64,000 nucleotides of DNA from Glaciozyma antarctica PI12. Its lineage: Eukaryota > Basidiomycota > Microbotryomycetes > Kriegeriales > Camptobasidiaceae. The notes beneath the pieces are model-generated. The model saw only the letters and a list, made by a program, of their open reading frames with translations, was not told the DNA's origin and ran no database searches. Positions 61,916 to 64,000 of the stretch are shown piece after piece. The stretch covers positions 818,607-882,606 of the forward strand of contig KZ627151.1 of the NCBI GenBank assembly GCA_002917775.1, in the 5' to 3' direction. Both the position numbers and the translations under genes were made by a program. How positions within the stretch are numbered: position 1 is the first letter of the stretch; every line of letters starts with the position of its first letter.

Positions 61916-64000
61916 TCAGAGGAACCACATCGGCGGCAGCGAATGCGTGCCCTGCGTCCTATCGAGCTGCTTCTGAATCCAGTCCTTCTTGTCGGCATCT
62001 GCGCGAGAGCGAGGGTCAGCGAGAACCTCGCCGAGGGGAGAAGAGACGCACAGTAGGCAACGGGCACGAGAGAGACAGAGCGAGTGGCACGGGCAAAGCC
62101 GTAGCAGAGAGAACTGCGATAGAAGAAGGAGTCGGCGCGAAATAGGGAGGGGAGGCTGCGAGAAAGGACGCACTTGACGAGCTTCTCCATAGTGTCACTC
62201 GTGAAGCCCATCTCATTCAGCAGGCAGATGTACCTCGTGGGCTTCGAATCAAACCAAATTAGCCTGGAAGTTGGCAGAGAAGCTGTAGTGCTCACTCGGG
62301 CCGTGCCAACCAACCCCGCGTGCGCCTGGAGGTAGAAATCTGCTCGTCGAGGTTCGTCAGTCGAGTCCTGCAGAAAGACCAAGCGAGGACGTACCCCAAA
62401 GGTAGGGATGCGTGATTGCCGTGTCGACGATAGTTCCAGGAGCTGAAGATCGAAGCGAGTCAGAACCTGCGAAGCTCGGGCGCGAAGACGAAATGCACGC
62501 AGGTTCCCCGTCCTGTCGACGTCCCTCGAGTCCTGAGCGAAGAAGCGAATAAGGTGGCTGCAGAAGAAGACATCAAAAGGAATCACGGAAGCGAAGCAAA
62601 GTGGGCTAACCGCTTCGCGCAGACGATGTAGGTGAGCTTCGCTTGCCACCTCGGATCAATCTTCCTGCACGCCGCTGTATCGACCAGATCATCAGCTTTC
62701 TGCAACCTCTCCCATTTACACGCGCACTCACCCTTGATCGCCGAGACCTCGGCATCAACCACGGGACCGAACTGTCCTTCGCCGACGCCATCGCGGAAAA
62801 AGAGGATGTTCTCGGGCTTGACGTTCTTCGACCCAGCGATCCACGTCCTCAGCTGGCGCTCGACCATTTCTGCGATGTAAGCAGAGATCAGTCTCGCGCG
62901 GGTGGTAAAAACACAGAAAACAGCTCACCCTCCAGATCCGCAATAATCTCCTGCCTCCCCGTCTGCTCGCACACCTGAGCTCCGTACGTACGACCAGTCG
63001 AATCAATCGTGGCGACGACAGCAGAGATCGAGGAAGGCAAGTCGGCAGGATCGGTTCCGGCGCGCATCGCAGGCGGGTGACTGGAAACGACGAGGTCAGC
63101 GACGATTCGAGCGAGAGGGGGGAAGGACGGACGTTACGTCGGCGCCGAACATGACGGTCTTGGAGGTGAACTGAGGTAGGGCGGCAGCGCCTACGGTCCA
63201 ATTCGCGCCGAAGAGCTTGAGGTTGACCTTCATCGATGCTGTGAGAGGAAGAGGTCAGTGAGGGACCGAGGCGAGAAGTCGCGAGGCCTCACCGTTGCCA
63301 CAGTACTGTGAAGCGAGATTTCAGCGTCTCGCGAGCGAGGAATGTGAAACAATAGACGCACCTGGTCGACACGACGATATTCCCCGAGGAGGTTCTTGCC
63401 GAGAAGGACTTGCGAAGCGACAGGGACAGGGAGTTTGCAGCTGCATTGGCGTCAGTCGATGCTCAGCGCGAAACGAGGAGGGACTCACGCGACCTGCTTC
63501 TTAAGGCCGTTGTACATCTTGGGATCCTGAAGGATGAAGACGAGAAGTTGCGGTGGAAGCTTGGTTGGGTTGGTGGGCTGCGAAAGCCTGGCGTCAGCGA
63601 GGCGACGGCGTGCTTGAAGCGAAGAAGACGTACAGCCAAATTGATCGGGTTGCAAGCGGTCTTGATGGACTGAAGCGTGTTACCAGCGTCGCCGAGATGG
63701 ATCTTGGGCTGCTTGTTCGTGATCTGCATGCCTGCGTTCAAAGTAGTCGTCAACATGCCGCTCGCTCGCCGAGGCGAAAAAAACCTACCGCGAGAGCTCG
63801 CCTGCGCGACGAGCTTGCGGATGAACCACTCGATGCGAGGCACTGGTACGTTCGAGAACGAGATGACGGCCCAGCGCTCGAGCGCCTTACCAGGCTGGAT
63901 GTACTTGACGTCGACGAGGTTCCAAGATCTGCCGTGGGCATCAGCTCCGACCTGCACACCTTAAGGAATCGACGCACCCGGCGTTGACGTTCGGCTGCTT
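61916..64000 (-). CDS. AGO1: Argonaute, MID-PIWI part (5' end outside window)
   Basis: This is the small-RNA effector of RNA interference. The window holds the end of the linker and the complete MID-PIWI lobe. Segments include RIEWFIRKLVAQAS, PPQLLVFILQDPKMYNGLKK, the first catalytic Asp in KTVMFGADVTHP, the glutamate finger RQEIIADLEEM, the second Asp in ILFFRDGVGEGQF, then HPYLWDFYLQAHAGLVGTAR. The fourth position falls in VPVAYYADKKDW, giving a D-E-D-D tetrad. The C-terminus is THSLPPMWFL, with the hydrophobic end typical of Argonautes. About eleven introns lie in this part. The gene runs off the right edge. Confidence 0.96.

Noticed and set aside
62200-62310. Loss of a catalytic His in Argonaute (GTARPTRY instead of PSHY)
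   Set aside because: That His is not the tetrad residue; the fourth ligand lies in YYADKK and is present as Asp.

Overview
The window is nuclear DNA from a GC-rich basidiomycete yeast, most likely a Microbotryomycete near Rhodotorula/Sporobolomyces. Genes are dense and carry many 45-80 base introns with GTGCGT/GTACGT donors, CTGAC/CTAAC branch sites and CAG acceptors. Two-strand packing, a GDP-L-fucose synthase (fucose occurs in cell walls of this group) and a full Argonaute fit that placement. No phage, plasmid, CRISPR or biosynthetic cluster is visible. Coordinates are for whole genes including introns.

Left third (1-25.4 kb): 3' end of serine hydroxymethyltransferase, a GPI-anchored Cys-rich wall protein, MCM4, TATA-binding protein, a small Cys-rich protein, CFD1 head-to-head with UMP1, an oxidoreductase-like-domain protein, an FN3/coiled-coil protein, COQ4 head-to-head with GDP-fucose synthase, a La-motif protein head-to-head with a DUF4048-type protein, and COP9 signalosome subunit 3.

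Middle (25.5-28.7 kb): a disturbed island with an unidentified spliced reading frame, degenerate repeats, an isolated terminal exon, a tandem array with an exact 140-bp period (partly an N gap), and an inverted old copy of the 3' end of the DNAJC11 gene together with a tRNA-Glu. The parent segment lies at 40.5-40.95 kb.

Right half (28.8-64 kb): a multipass membrane protein, UBC6, ATP synthase subunit k, RPN1, a small unknown protein, S-adenosylhomocysteine hydrolase, tRNA-Glu, DNAJC11 head-to-head with SAM50, IKS1 kinase, a chitin synthase that looks recently inactivated, SmD1, Xaa-Pro aminopeptidase, a bHLH factor, an F-box protein and Argonaute (N-terminus outside the window).

Themes: ubiquitin-proteasome genes (UMP1, CSN3, UBC6, RPN1, F-box) and mitochondrial genes (COQ4, ATP19, DNAJC11, SAM50) recur, but only the DNAJC11/SAM50 pair is an obvious functional neighbourhood, since both proteins belong to the mitochondrial outer-membrane bridging complex. 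The oddest sequence signals are three otherwise sound genes thrown out of frame by short tandem duplications (7, 7 and 13 bp), the inverted tRNA-Glu/DNAJC11 duplication beside the 140-bp array, and the chitin synthase pseudogene.
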